Shown: in pieces, positions 1-8,845 of the stretch
Layout: every line of letters starts with the position of its first letter
Numbering within the stretch: the first letter of the stretch is position 1
NCBI RefSeq assembly: GCF_900141715.1
Contig: NZ_FQYK01000003.1
Span: forward strand, 39,115 to 103,114
From: Algibacter luteus
GTDB taxonomy: Bacteria > Bacteroidota > Bacteroidia > Flavobacteriales > Flavobacteriaceae
DNA length: 64,000 nucleotides
Direction of reading: 5' to 3'
The notes under the pieces: model-generated
Told to the model about the DNA's origin: nothing
Database searches by the model: none
What the model saw: only the letters and a program-made list of their open reading frames with translations
Position numbers and translations under genes: made by a program

Positions 1-1159
1 AATCTCTAGCTTGAAAAGCATCTTGATTTGACACGTTAACCCAACTTTCATCTCTTAAATGACTTACCCCTCTTAATCTTGAAAAAGGCACATAAAACAG
101 ACTATAGCCACCAAACGTTACCCAAACACCATTGGTCTCTGCTTCAATTGAAAAAGGGGTGTTAAAAAGAGGCCCTTCTGGATGAATCTCTTCAAAACTC
201 AATCCCTCATTAATATTTGTTTTCAAAATCCCAAAATCAAAGGTCCCAATAAATATATTCTCTAGATTAACTGTTGCACAAGTAAATCGTGTTGGGAATT
301 CTGTACTCACAGGTACCTGATTAATCACATTAAAATTCGCGTCATATACAAATACTTCATTTATGGTAGTAACCACTAAATTTGAATTTACAGCTCTTAA
401 ATCTAGCGGTAAATTCGGGTATGTGAATAATTCAGTTACAGAATTGCCAACTACTTGATAGATTTTACGATTATTATTTATGGCAAATAAGTTGTTATCA
501 ATAGCTTCAATAGATTGCCAGTTTCCAGAACTAACAGACTCCCAATTTTGAAAATCGATTAAATTAGTACTTGCCACTGGGGCTCTTTTTATACCGTTCC
601 CGCCCAAACAGGAAGCATAAATATAATCTTCAAAAACAGTGGTTTGCGTAATTGGTATTTGGCCGCCTCCATTACCTATAAAGTAAGTATCTCCAAACTC
701 GAGTCTTTGCAAATCAAAAGCCGAAATTCCATAATTAGTTGACAAATAGATAAGGTTGTCGTTAGCACTAATATGATTTATTTTTTTATCTGATGGTGAA
801 ATTGTAGGTTTATCTATAATATCAACTACCGTTAAGATCTCGGAATCGTTATCAAATACAATTTCTAGTAGTCCGTTTTCATAACCAATAACTAATAATT
901 CATAGGCCTCACTGTAATAAATAGTTGAAATACTTTCTCCAGAAATACCATTTACAGTTGTAATTTCATCTATTTCATTTGTTTGGGAATCTAGTTTAAA
1001 AATGGCATTATCTGCCGCCGCATAAATGGTATTAGTCCCTTGAGAAACATCCTTAATTTCATTATAAGAATAATGCCCTTCCCAAAGTGCCGAATAATCT
1101 TGTGAAAAGTGAAATAATGGGAAAAGAAAAAAGACAACTACTAGTAAACTCCTTAACAT
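1..1159 (-). CDS. porZ: PorZ-like type IX secretion protein (partial, C-terminus off window)
   Basis: The reading frame starts at the ATG at 1159 and stays open to the window edge, giving about 386 residues of the N-terminal part. A hydrophobic signal peptide ends near FHFSQ. The next stretch carries WEGHYSYNEIKDVSQG, IYAAADNAIF, NGISGESIS, ELLVIGYENG and GDTYFIGNGGG. This is the beta-propeller pattern I know from flavobacterial PorZ, the outer-surface T9SS component linked in Porphyromonas to delivery of anionic LPS to cargo. Two T9SS cargo proteins occur elsewhere in the window. The C-terminal sorting domain expected in PorZ lies outside it. A generic two-component-regulator propeller protein is the alternative. 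Confidence 0.72.
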   Translation of the reverse strand, partial: MLRSLLVVVFFLFPLFHFSQDYSALWEGHYSYNEIKDVSQGTNTIYAAADNAIFKLDSQTNEIDEITTVNGISGESISTIYYSEAYELLVIGYENGLLEIVFDNDSEILTVVDIIDKPTISPSDKKINHISANDNLIYLSTNYGISAFDLQRLEFGDTYFIGNGGGQIPITQTTVFEDYIYASCLGGNGIKRAPVASTNLIDFQNWESVSSGNWQSIEAIDNNLFAINNNRKIYQVVGNSVTELFTYPNLPLDLRAVNSNLVVTTINEVFVYDANFNVINQVPVSTEFPTRFTCATVNLENIFIGTFDFGILKTNINEGLSFEEIHPEGPLFNTPFSIEAETNGVWVTFGGYSLFYVPFSRLRGVSHLRDESWVNVSNQDAFQARD

Positions 1160-1177
1160 AAGTGTTTTTTGAATGGT

Positions 1178-1185
1178 CAAATATA
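1178..1185 (-). promoter_or_regulatory. -7 box for porZ
   Basis: The minus strand reads TATATTTG, an exact match to the Bacteroidota -7 consensus TAnnTTTG, 19 bp upstream of the porZ start. No clear -33 TTG is seen at the usual spacing. Confidence 0.5.
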
Positions 1186-1230
1186 TTTATAACTAACGAG
1201 TTTTACTTAAAAATAATATATTTTAAACAA

Positions 1231-1261
1231 AAAAAGCTTCCATAAAATCTGGAAGCTTTTT
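1231..1261. terminator. Bidirectional terminator after gdhA
   Basis: A perfect 11-bp stem (AAAAAGCTTCC at 1231-1241 with its complement at 1251-1261) has a 9-nt loop. The A/T tracts make it usable on both strands. It lies 20 bp beyond the gdhA stop. Confidence 0.8.
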
Positions 1262-1280
1262 AATTTATATTTAAATGCCT

Positions 1281-2624
1281 TTAAACAATTCCTTGTGCCA
1301 ACATCGCATCGGCTACTTTTACGAAACCTGCAATGTTTGCTCCCTTTACGTAATCAATATAACCATCGTCATCTTTTCCATATTCTAAACAAGACTTATG
1401 AATATCAGACATGATGTCTTTTAACTTGTTATCTACTTCTTCTCTGGTCCATTTATATCTCAATGAGTTTTGAGTCATTTCTAAACCTGAAGTAGCTACT
1501 CCGCCTGCATTTGAAGCTTTTCCTGGTGCAAATAATATTTTTGCTTTGTGGAACGCTGCAATAGCTTCTTTGGTTGATGGCATATTTGCACCTTCACTTA
1601 CACATATACATCCATTTTTTAATAATATATTAGCGTCTTCTTCATGTAATTCATTTTGTGTTGCACATGGCAGGGCAACTTCACATTTTACACCCCAAGG
1701 TGTTTTTCCTTTATGAAATTCAGCATCAGGGTATTTATCTAAATACTCACTTATTCTTCCTCTTTTCTCATTTTTCAATTGCATTACAAATGCTAATTTC
1801 TCTTTATCAATTCCTTCTGAATCATAAATATAACCTCCAGAATCAGAAAGTGTTAGCACTTTGCCTCCAAGTTGCAAGACTTTTTCGGCTGCATACTGTG
1901 CTACATTACCAGAACCAGATATAACCACATTTTTACCCTTAAAGCTATCTCCTTTAGTTTCTAGCATTTTTTCGGCAAAATAGACATTTCCATAACCTGT
2001 GGCTTCTGGTCTTATTAAAGATCCACCCCAAGACATGCCTTTTCCTGTTAAAACACCTGTAAATTCGTTTCTTAATTTTTTGTACATCCCGAATAAAAAT
2101 CCTATTTCTCTAGTTCCTACACCAATGTCGCCTGCTGGAATATCGGTATTAGGGCCTATATATCTAAATAATTCGCTCATAAATGCATGGCAAAATCGCA
2201 TAATTTCATTATCAGACTTTCCTTTTGGGTCAAAATCGCTTCCCCCTTTTCCACCTCCCATAGGCAGTGTAGTTAAAGCATTTTTAAACACTTGTTCAAA
2301 AGCTAAAAATTTTAAAATACTGGCATTAACAGTAGGATGAAAACGTAAACCCCCTTTGTAAGGACCTATAGCAGAGTTCATTTGAATTCGGTACCCTCTA
2401 TTTACTTGAATTTCACCACTATCATCAACCCATGAAACTCTAAAAGATATTAATCGTTCTGGTTCAACCATTCTAAGTAGTATGTTCTTGCCATAATAAA
2501 TATCATGTTCTACAATGTAAGGAATTACAGTTTCTGCTACTTCCTCCACAGCCTGTAAGAACTCTGGCTCATGACTGTTTCGCGATGTTACCATAGCCAA
2601 AAATGATTCAATGTTTTGTTTCAT
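1281..2624 (-). CDS. gdhA: NADP-specific glutamate dehydrogenase
   Basis: This 447-residue protein has the usual length of hexameric bacterial GdhA. It interconverts 2-oxoglutarate plus ammonia and glutamate in the cytoplasm. The N-terminal catalytic half shows GPYKGGLRFHPTVN followed by LPMGGGKGGSDFDPKGKSD, which carries the catalytic Lys. PAGDIGVGTREIG and the dinucleotide-binding VVISGSGNVAQYA follow. SEGANMPST and APGKASNAGGVATSG near the C-terminus are also typical. It is a single-gene unit with its own -7 box and terminator. Identification is secure; NADP rather than NAD preference is inferred from family resemblance. Confidence 0.96.
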   Translation of the reverse strand: MKQNIESFLAMVTSRNSHEPEFLQAVEEVAETVIPYIVEHDIYYGKNILLRMVEPERLISFRVSWVDDSGEIQVNRGYRIQMNSAIGPYKGGLRFHPTVNASILKFLAFEQVFKNALTTLPMGGGKGGSDFDPKGKSDNEIMRFCHAFMSELFRYIGPNTDIPAGDIGVGTREIGFLFGMYKKLRNEFTGVLTGKGMSWGGSLIRPEATGYGNVYFAEKMLETKGDSFKGKNVVISGSGNVAQYAAEKVLQLGGKVLTLSDSGGYIYDSEGIDKEKLAFVMQLKNEKRGRISEYLDKYPDAEFHKGKTPWGVKCEVALPCATQNELHEEDANILLKNGCICVSEGANMPSTKEAIAAFHKAKILFAPGKASNAGGVATSGLEMTQNSLRYKWTREEVDNKLKDIMSDIHKSCLEYGKDDDGYIDYVKGANIAGFVKVADAMLAQGIV

Positions 2625-2672
2625 ATATACAATTATTGCACTGTTATTTATTAAATAAGTAATTTATCGGTA

Positions 2673-2680
2673 CAAATATA
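2673..2680 (-). promoter_or_regulatory. -7 box for gdhA
   Basis: The minus strand reads TATATTTG 49 bp upstream of the gdhA start, matching TAnnTTTG. No TTG is found at the standard -33 spacing. Confidence 0.45.
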
Positions 2681-2762
2681 CATTATCTTCAAAAAGATAT
2701 GCGATTTTTTTTGAATTTCGCAATAAATATTTTTCGAATATTTTCGTTGTATTTATTAATGT

Positions 2763-2792
2763 TTGTTTGTTTTCTTAGTTTTTATATATTTG
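2763..2792 (+). promoter_or_regulatory. Flavobacterial promoter (TTG-N19-TATATTTG)
   Basis: A TTG at 2763-2765 and TATATTTG at 2785-2792 are separated by 19 bp, which fits the Bacteroidota -33/-7 consensus fully. Transcription would start near 2799. That places the first two possible start codons of the downstream frame (TTG 2763, ATG 2802) at or before the RNA start, so the CDS start is set at ATG 2826. Confidence 0.7.
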
Positions 2793-2825
2793 CTCTTAAT
2801 CATGCCCTCAAAAAATAAACCTTTT

Positions 2826-3629
2826 ATGCTTAACTTAAAACATTTAGCTTCTGGTTTTTGCTTGTTTCTGCTAGTTCAAACTGCAAGTGCTCAACTAGGA
2901 TTTTCTCATGAAATTGGCGTTATTGCTGGGCCTCTTCAATTTAGATCGGACTACGGAGTACGTGGCGACGAAGAAACCAATTTTGGTAATTCAGGCTTTG
3001 GAGTTGGAATTATTCATTATATAAATTTCGCTTACAGGGCAGACTGTAATTGCTATACTACCGATACTTTTTTTAACGACCATTTTAAATTAAGAAACGA
3101 AGTTTCCTATAACAAAACCAATTTAGAACATTTGGGCAAATGGGTTGACCCAAGTAGAACAACTATTGAGGCTAACCAGCTAAGAGGCCATAAAGGGGTA
3201 GCTAAGAACTTAGATATTGGTACTCAATTGGAATTTTTTCCATTAAGTATTCGTGATTTTCAAGGATTTGCATACAGCTTTGCTCCTTTTGTGAGTATTG
3301 GTGTGCATTATACGTCGTTTACACCAGAAGTAAGCACAACGTATGCTAACCCAAACCCAGATGCTGTGGGAGATGTTACAGACCCTAGTAACTTTTATAC
3401 AGCTTGGGAGCCAGGATCGGTTGACGCATCACCTGGCAGCACATGGTCTGTTGTTTCAAGTGTAGGTGTAAGATACAAACTAACTAAGCTTTCCGACCTC
3501 ATGTTAGATATGAGATGGCAATATTATTTTCATGATCGAATTGATGGGTTAGACCATCAATTAAGCTTTAATAAATACAATGACTGGTTGGTATGGCTTA
3601 ACTTCGGTTATATTTATTATCTAGACTAA
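2826..3629 (+). CDS. Outer-membrane-like protein of unknown function (THC0290_0291-type)
   Basis: The protein has 267 residues from ATG 2826. A signal peptide ends at VQTASAQ. The mature part reads as a beta-barrel-like protein: LGFSHEIGVIAGPLQFRSDYG at its start, aromatic-rich alternating strands, and a C-terminal WLVWLNFGYIYYLD ending on an aromatic strand. I recall this as a flavobacterial family often beside glutamate dehydrogenase and named only by locus (THC0290_0291). No function is known to me. The start is chosen because the promoter at 2763-2792 overlaps the longer frame. It ends tail-to-tail with the next gene, overlapping by 4 bp. Confidence 0.75.
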   Translation: MLNLKHLASGFCLFLLVQTASAQLGFSHEIGVIAGPLQFRSDYGVRGDEETNFGNSGFGVGIIHYINFAYRADCNCYTTDTFFNDHFKLRNEVSYNKTNLEHLGKWVDPSRTTIEANQLRGHKGVAKNLDIGTQLEFFPLSIRDFQGFAYSFAPFVSIGVHYTSFTPEVSTTYANPNPDAVGDVTDPSNFYTAWEPGSVDASPGSTWSVVSSVGVRYKLTKLSDLMLDMRWQYYFHDRIDGLDHQLSFNKYNDWLVWLNFGYIYYLD

Positions 3630-4765
3630 TTTAAGGCTTGCTTTAAATCGGCAATCAAATCTTCTATATCTTCAATTCCAACACTTAGCCGTATTAAAGA
3701 ATCTACAACGCCTGTTTTTTCGCGTTCTTCTTTTGGTATACTAGCATGTGTCATACTCGCTGGATGGCCAGAAAGTGACTCTACACCACCTAAAGATTCA
3801 GCCAAAGTAAATACCTTTAGCTTTTCTACTATTTTTATGGCTTCTTTGTAATTGTTCCCTTTTGTTGTAAAAGAAATCATCCCACCAAAATCGTTCATTT
3901 GGCTTTTAGCTATATCATGATTAGAGTGGTTTTCAAAACCAGGCCAGTATACATTTTCTATTTTAGGGTGACTCGCTAAAAATAAAGCCACAGCTTTTCC
4001 ATTTTCGCAATGACGTTGCATTCTAACATGTAATGTTTTAATACCTCGCAACACTAAAAAACTATCTTGTGGCCCGCAAATTGCTCCACTTGCGTTTTGA
4101 ATAAAGTAAAGTTTATCGGCCAATGCTTTGTCTTTAACAACAAGCGCTCCCATAACCACATCGCTATGGCCACCTAAATATTTTGTGGCGGAATGCATAA
4201 CGATATCTGCACCTAAATTTAATGGTTGTTGTAAGTATGGCGTAGCAAACGTATTATCTACAGCCAATAAAATATTATTGTTTTTAGCTATCGTTGAAAC
4301 CGCCTTTATATCTATAATATTCATCATGGGATTAGTTGGCGTTTCTACCCAGATAAGTTTTGTATTTTGGTTAATAAAGGCTTCAATATTAGATGCATTT
4401 TGCATACCTATAAAATGAAACTTTATCCCAAAATCTTGAAATATTTTAGTAAATAATCTAAAAGAGCCTCCATACAAATCGTTGGTAGACACAACTTCGT
4501 CTCCAGGCTTTAATAATTTGATTATCGCATCAATTGCTGCTAAACCAGAGCCAAATGCTAAACCGTAAGTTCCGTTTTCAATACTGGCTAGTGCGTTTTC
4601 TAGTGCGTTTCTGGTAGGATTATGAGTTCTTGAGTATTCATAACCTTTATGGCCTCCTGGAGTTGTTTGAGCATATGTTGAGGTTTGATAAATAGGTGGC
4701 ATAACCGCGCCATAAGCAGCATCATGCTCCTGTCCTCCGTGAATTACTTTAGTATTGAATTTCAT
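3626..4765 (-). CDS. metB: Cystathionine gamma-synthase/lyase-type PLP enzyme
   Basis: The enzyme has 379 residues from ATG 4765; a longer frame to 4786 would begin inside the promoter. It belongs to the Cys/Met trans-sulfuration family (PLP aspartate-aminotransferase fold). It shows YEYSRTHNPTR near residue 45, a GSGLAAIDA loop, DNTFATPYLQQPL, the Schiff-base lysine in HSATKYLGGHSD, and a C-terminal RLSVGIED. Members make or cleave cystathionine. Synthase is suggested by resemblance, but lyase or O-acetylhomoserine sulfhydrylase activity cannot be excluded from sequence alone. No other methionine genes are adjacent. Confidence 0.88.
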   Translation of the reverse strand: MKFNTKVIHGGQEHDAAYGAVMPPIYQTSTYAQTTPGGHKGYEYSRTHNPTRNALENALASIENGTYGLAFGSGLAAIDAIIKLLKPGDEVVSTNDLYGGSFRLFTKIFQDFGIKFHFIGMQNASNIEAFINQNTKLIWVETPTNPMMNIIDIKAVSTIAKNNNILLAVDNTFATPYLQQPLNLGADIVMHSATKYLGGHSDVVMGALVVKDKALADKLYFIQNASGAICGPQDSFLVLRGIKTLHVRMQRHCENGKAVALFLASHPKIENVYWPGFENHSNHDIAKSQMNDFGGMISFTTKGNNYKEAIKIVEKLKVFTLAESLGGVESLSGHPASMTHASIPKEEREKTGVVDSLIRLSVGIEDIEDLIADLKQALN

Positions 4766-4783
4766 AAAAATATATCTTTTGTA

Positions 4784-4813
4784 CAAATGTAACTTTTAAT
4801 TCGGTGTATTCAA
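4784..4813 (-). promoter_or_regulatory. Promoter of the trans-sulfuration gene
   Basis: The minus strand has TTG (4813-4811), 19 bp, then TACATTTG (4791-4784), matching both -33 and -7 consensus elements. The box ends 19 bp upstream of ATG 4765, which supports that start. Confidence 0.7.
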
Positions 4814-4852
4814 ATGCAATAATTATCTTTAGTCTAGGTTTAAATTTTTCAT

Positions 4853-5572
4853 ATGAATCACTCTAAAATCACTGTACTAATTTGGTGTTTTTTAATACTC
4901 TTTAGTTGCAAAGAAGAACAAAAAATCACATTTACCGACGTAAACATTTCTTCTGAAAACAATTCAATTGTCGTTGTTAATATTCCTGAAGCTATTGGAA
5001 ACTCAACAATTGCAGATCGAATAAATTCTGAAATTGAACAAACTATCATTTCTGAATTACACATAGGAAATCGCGATGATATTACATCAAACAGCATAAA
5101 GGAAGGCATATTAAACTTTAACAATGAGTATCAATCTTTTGTGAAAAACTTTCCTGAATCTGAATCTATATGGGAAGCGCAAATTGATGGTGAGGTTATG
5201 TATCAATCTTCAGAAGTTATCAGTATTGCCTTAACCACATTTATTAATACTGGTGGCGCCACTGGCATTTTAAATATAACTTTTTTGAATTTTGAATCGG
5301 AATCTGGAAAGCGTCTTGAAAACAATCAACTAATAAATAACCTTAAAGCTTTTAAAACTCTAGCCGTACCCTATTTTAATGATGCCATTGCAGACCAAGA
5401 TGTGCCATTAGATGCTATACAATTTAAATTGCCTGCAAATATAGGCTATAGTGAAGATGGTCTAGTATTATTGTATAATATTCAAGACCTTTCGCCGTAT
5501 TTAAATGACATATTGGAATTTGCTATCCCGTTCGAGGTTGTTCAAGATATTTTAGTATATAACAGTCTTTAA
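4853..5572 (+). CDS. Lipoprotein with DUF4163/DUF3298-like domains
   Basis: The 239-residue protein begins with a short hydrophobic segment and a lipobox (LILFSC, Cys near residue 19), so it is a predicted lipoprotein. The body resembles the DUF4163 plus DUF3298 pair known from RsiV and PdaC: an N-terminal part with ISSENNSIVVVNIPEAIGN, a central SSEVISIALTTFINTGGATG, and a C-terminal SEDGLVLLYNIQDLSPY. Such domains bind lysozyme or cell-wall substrates in some proteins; the role here is unknown. It stands alone between the trans-sulfuration gene and the ArsC-like gene. Confidence 0.75.
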   Translation: MNHSKITVLIWCFLILFSCKEEQKITFTDVNISSENNSIVVVNIPEAIGNSTIADRINSEIEQTIISELHIGNRDDITSNSIKEGILNFNNEYQSFVKNFPESESIWEAQIDGEVMYQSSEVISIALTTFINTGGATGILNITFLNFESESGKRLENNQLINNLKAFKTLAVPYFNDAIADQDVPLDAIQFKLPANIGYSEDGLVLLYNIQDLSPYLNDILEFAIPFEVVQDILVYNSL

Positions 5573-5615
5573 GAATCGATTCTTATCATAAAAGTTGAAT
5601 ATTAAAATACATCAT

Positions 5616-5969
5616 ATGAAGAAAGTTTATTATCTAAAAACGTGTAATACTTGCCTTAGAATTTTAAAGGAATTGAATTTATCATCAGATTTTATTTTAC
5701 AAGACATTAAATCAGATGAGATAACAGTCAAGCAGGTTGATGAAATGAAAGAACTAGCAGGAAGTTATGAATCACTTTTTAGTAAACGAGCGAAACTTTA
5801 CAAGGAAATGGATTTGAAAAACCAAAATTTAACAGAGCGCGATTACAAGCAATACATCCTTGAACATTATACATTTTTAAGCAGACCTGTCATAATTGTC
5901 AACGATAAAATTTTTGTTGGTAATTCTAAAAAAACGGTTGAGGCTGCTAAGGCTTATTTAAATTCTTAA
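5616..5969 (+). CDS. ArsC/Spx-like thioredoxin-fold protein
   Basis: The protein has 117 residues from ATG 5616; an upstream TTG at 5595 is less likely. MKKVYYLKTCNTCLRIL places a CxxC at the start of helix 1 of a thioredoxin fold, as in the ArsC/Spx/YffB family. FLSRPVIIVNDKIFVGN is the usual C-terminal motif with a cis-Pro loop. Members are glutaredoxin-coupled arsenate reductases or redox regulators. No ars operon is nearby, so arsenate reduction is unproven and a general thiol role is equally likely. Confidence 0.82.
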   Translation: MKKVYYLKTCNTCLRILKELNLSSDFILQDIKSDEITVKQVDEMKELAGSYESLFSKRAKLYKEMDLKNQNLTERDYKQYILEHYTFLSRPVIIVNDKIFVGNSKKTVEAAKAYLNS

Positions 5970-5984
5970 AATTTTAAAAAATAA

Positions 5985-6012
5985 AAAAGTCCAACATAAA
6001 TGTTGGACTTTT
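5985..6012. terminator. Bidirectional terminator between arsC-like gene and tRNA-Asn
   Basis: A perfect 12-bp stem AAAAGTCCAACA (5985-5996) pairs with 6001-6012 across a TAAA loop, with A and T tracts outside. It can terminate the ArsC-like gene on the plus strand and the tRNA transcript on the minus strand. Confidence 0.85.
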
Positions 6013-6015
6013 TTG

Positions 6016-6089
6016 CTCCCCCTCTTGGGCTCGAACCAAGGACCCTTTGATTAACAGTCAAATGCTCTAACCAACTGAGCTAAGGAGGA
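6016..6089 (-). tRNA. tRNA-Asn (GTT)
   Basis: The 74-nt cloverleaf read on the minus strand has acceptor arms TCCTCCT/AGGGGGA (one G-T pair). The D arm holds AGCTCAGTTGGTTAGAGC, the anticodon loop is CTGTTAA with anticodon GTT, and the T loop TTCGAGC is closed by CTTGG/CCAAG. The discriminator base is G and CCA is not encoded. Confidence 0.96.
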
Positions 6090-6114
6090 GTGTTATTTTT
6101 CGCCTAAGCGAGCG

Positions 6115-6144
6115 CAAATATATATATCTTTTTACTTACTGCAA
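6115..6144 (-). promoter_or_regulatory. Promoter of tRNA-Asn
   Basis: The minus strand has TTG (6144-6142), 19 bp, and TATATTTG (6122-6115). The full flavobacterial consensus lies 25 bp upstream of the mature tRNA 5' end. Confidence 0.7.
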
Positions 6145-6162
6145 ACATTTTTTTGAAAATTT

Positions 6163-7494
6163 TTATCCAAAAATAGCTTTATAAATATCATTGCCGTTTG
6201 CAAACAATACTAAAGCAATTAAGATAAAGAATCCTAGCATTTGGGCATACTCCATAAATTTATCTCCAGGCTTTCTTCCAGAGACCATTTCATATAATAA
6301 AAACATGACATGACCGCCATCTAATGCTGGGATAGGCAATAAATTTAAAACGCCTAACATAATAGATAAAAACGCTGTTAAATACCAAAACGCTTGCCAG
6401 TTCCAAACTGGAGGAAACATATTGCCAATTGCAGCAAAACCACCTATTTGAGTAGCTCCTTTTTTAGTGAAAATGTATTTAAACTGCGCCAAATAGTCTT
6501 TTACTTCCCAATAGCCGTTACTTATACCTGCAGAAACACTCTCAGCAAAACCATAATCCTTCTGATTAAACTTAATAAATTCTAAATCACTTGGTCTTGC
6601 ATAAATACCAATTATTTTATCTTCATTAGGTTTTATACGTAACTCTTCTGGCTGATTATTGCGTTCTATTTTTACTAATAACTCATCTGAATCGCTGTTT
6701 TTTATTTGATAAGTTAAATCTGCATAATATTCAACAGGATTACCATTTATCGCTACAATTTTATCAGTCGGTTGTAAACCTGCAATTTCTGCTGGAGAAT
6801 TTGGGGTAATAGAATCTAATTCAAAAGGATAACGAGGTGTTAATGCGGGTAAATCACCAGCTTCAAAAAGTTGTGTTCCAATATCTTCAGGTATCTTAAT
6901 ATCTTCAACACTTCCGTCTGAATGCTCTACTTTAATATTATTGACATCCCTAAACATGATATATTTATTAATATCGATGGTTAGATCTTCAAAAGATTCC
7001 CCATTTATAGAAATAACTCGATCACCTTGCTGAAAACCATAGTTTTCTAAGGTTTTGGCAACACTATAACCATACTTTATATCATCTTTCGTTGAATATT
7101 TTGTTCCCCAAACAAATAGCATCATAATGAATAAAAAGAAGGCCAGTAAGAAATTTACAGTTACTCCACCAAGCATGATTATTAAGCGTTGCCATGCAGG
7201 TTTAGATCGAAACTCCCACGGTTGCGGTTCTTGGGCCATTTGTTCGGTATCCATGCTTTCATCAATCATACCCGAAATTTTAACATAGCCACCTAAAGGT
7301 AACCAGCCAATACCGTAAACGGTTTCACCTATTTTCTTTTTAAATAAAGAAAACTTCACATCGAAAAATAAATAGAATTTTTCAACGCGTGTTTTAAAAA
7401 TTTTAGCTGGTATAAAATGTCCTAACTCGTGCAGAACTACCAATATAGAAAGGCTCAAAAGTAATTGAGCTCCTTTTATTAAAAATACAGACAT
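6163..7494 (-). CDS. rseP: RIP metalloprotease RseP (site-2 protease)
   Basis: This 443-residue inner-membrane zinc protease has HELGH at residues 22-26 in the first membrane segment and the partner motif LDGGHV in the C-terminal membrane segment. A TM segment follows near GGVTVNFLLAFFLF. The region between holds PDZ-type sequence, including NSPAEIAGLQPTDKIVAINGN. RseP cuts anti-sigma factors and leftover signal peptides within the membrane. Its usual flavobacterial partner dxr is not next to it here; the upstream neighbour is the divergent SCO1-type gene. A TACTTTTG box at 7520-7527 lies upstream. Confidence 0.95.
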   Translation of the reverse strand: MSVFLIKGAQLLLSLSILVVLHELGHFIPAKIFKTRVEKFYLFFDVKFSLFKKKIGETVYGIGWLPLGGYVKISGMIDESMDTEQMAQEPQPWEFRSKPAWQRLIIMLGGVTVNFLLAFFLFIMMLFVWGTKYSTKDDIKYGYSVAKTLENYGFQQGDRVISINGESFEDLTIDINKYIMFRDVNNIKVEHSDGSVEDIKIPEDIGTQLFEAGDLPALTPRYPFELDSITPNSPAEIAGLQPTDKIVAINGNPVEYYADLTYQIKNSDSDELLVKIERNNQPEELRIKPNEDKIIGIYARPSDLEFIKFNQKDYGFAESVSAGISNGYWEVKDYLAQFKYIFTKKGATQIGGFAAIGNMFPPVWNWQAFWYLTAFLSIMLGVLNLLPIPALDGGHVMFLLYEMVSGRKPGDKFMEYAQMLGFFILIALVLFANGNDIYKAIFG

Positions 7495-7519
7495 GTATTA
7501 CAATTTTTTTTTAACCGCA

Positions 7520-7527
7520 CAAAAGTA
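7520..7527 (-). promoter_or_regulatory. -7 box for rseP
   Basis: The minus strand reads TACTTTTG 25 bp upstream of the rseP start, matching TAnnTTTG. No standard -33 TTG is seen. Confidence 0.45.
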
Positions 7528-7624
7528 AGCTTTTAAACCAAGTTTAAAAAGTCATTCGCCGAAAGCCTTGTGTTTTAACAATAATTTATGCTGGAATTGA
7601 ACGCTTTCAAAATTAAAATCGTCG

Positions 7625-7632
7625 TATTTTTG
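7625..7632 (+). promoter_or_regulatory. -7 box for SCO1-type gene
   Basis: TATTTTTG matches TAnnTTTG 29 bp upstream of the CDS. The nearest upstream TTG (7597-7599) is 25 bp away, longer than usual. Confidence 0.45.
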
Positions 7633-7661
7633 CAACTACTTTTAATGTTAACGAGTTAAAA

Positions 7662-8336
7662 ATGCTATCTTTTTTTAAGGATTACAAGATTTTCGCAATT
7701 GTTTTTGGTGTTATATCTATCATTATTGTTTCAATTATTTATAATACGTTAAACGTTTACAGACCGCTTCCTATTTACCAACCAGCTATGGTTAGTACAG
7801 AATTGGTTGACAGCACCATTCAACATCAAAAAAAATATCATAAAATAGCAGATTTCGCACTTATTAATCAAAATGGCAAAACGGTGACCCAAAATAATTA
7901 TAAAGATAAAATTTACGTAGCCGATTTCTTTTTTACAACATGCCAAACCATTTGCCCGATAATGACAAATCATATGGTTGATATTCAAAAAGAAATTTTA
8001 AATGACGACGAAGTCATGCTACTATCACACTCGGTTACCCCAGAAATTGATACCGTTGCACAACTAAAACGATATGCCATTGAAAAAGGGGTTATAGACC
8101 GCAAATGGAATTTGGTTACAGGCAATAAAAAAGATATTTACAAATTGGCGCGTAAAAGTTATTTAGCTGTAAAAGATAATGGTGATGGTGGCCCTTTTGA
8201 TATGATACATACTGAAAACTTTATGCTAATTGACAAGAAACGTCAAATAAGAGGGTTTTATGATGGCACCAATTCTGAAGAAATAGAACGACTACTTAAT
8301 GATATCGCTATTTTAAAAGAAGAATACAAAAACTAA
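7662..8336 (+). CDS. SCO1/SenC family copper chaperone
   Basis: The 224-residue protein has an N-terminal membrane anchor (about residues 8-30) and a periplasmic thioredoxin fold. The copper-binding CxxxC is seen in FFTTCQTICPIMTNHM, and the third ligand His in DMIHTENFMLID. The family delivers copper to the CuA site of cytochrome c oxidase or acts as a thiol redox protein. No oxidase genes are in the window. A strong terminator follows 14 bp after the stop. Confidence 0.9.
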   Translation: MLSFFKDYKIFAIVFGVISIIIVSIIYNTLNVYRPLPIYQPAMVSTELVDSTIQHQKKYHKIADFALINQNGKTVTQNNYKDKIYVADFFFTTCQTICPIMTNHMVDIQKEILNDDEVMLLSHSVTPEIDTVAQLKRYAIEKGVIDRKWNLVTGNKKDIYKLARKSYLAVKDNGDGGPFDMIHTENFMLIDKKRQIRGFYDGTNSEEIERLLNDIAILKEEYKN

Positions 8337-8350
8337 TTAATTGGATATAA

Positions 8351-8377
8351 AAAAAGCCCTTTCAAAAAGGGCTTTTT
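8351..8377. terminator. Bidirectional terminator
   Basis: AAAAAGCCCTTT (8351-8362) pairs perfectly with AAAGGGCTTTTT (8366-8377) across a CAA loop. It serves the SCO1-type gene on the plus strand and the 35-residue ORF on the minus strand. Confidence 0.85.
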
Positions 8378-8395
8378 TGTGTTTTAAAGTTTATT

Positions 8396-8503
8396 TTATT
8401 TGAAACGTCTTTTGTTGTTCCAAACTAATGAACTAGCGTTACTAAATTGTTTCGTTTTAGTTCCAACTTTACTTTCTGTTGCAATACTATTACTTGTTTT
8501 CAT
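8396..8503 (-). CDS. Small basic 35-residue protein (hypothetical)
   Basis: The ORF runs from ATG at 8503 to TAA at 8396-8398, 35 codons. The product begins MKTSNSIATESKVG and ends SLVWNNKRRFK; it is polar and basic, with no signal peptide and no membrane segment. Support is circumstantial: it ends just before a strong hairpin that reads as a terminator on this strand, and it fills otherwise empty space between two plus-strand genes. I do not recognise it. It may be a short flavobacterial protein of unknown function, or chance. Confidence 0.4.
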   Translation of the reverse strand: MKTSNSIATESKVGTKTKQFSNASSLVWNNKRRFK

Positions 8504-8845
8504 ATTTTTAAATTTTACGTTCTTTAAAAGTTAAAATGTAGTTTGCCTAATCACTTTTTATCATTATCAACATGATTGTTATGGCGCATTACATTATGTA
8601 ATTAATTCTGGTGCAAAGATAAGCCTCACTTCAACTTGCTGAAAACAACAGATTTAGCATATTTATATGCTATATTAACATAAAAGCCTTCAAAAATGCT
8701 TTTAGCCTGCAAAATGACATAATTGGTAACATATTTCAATAGGAATTTTTGTCAAAAGCTCTCATTTGGTAGATTAGACTAACGGCATACAGAAGCCCGA
8801 TCAATTATTTATATTTAAAACTTTTATACTTCTAAACTTTTACAT

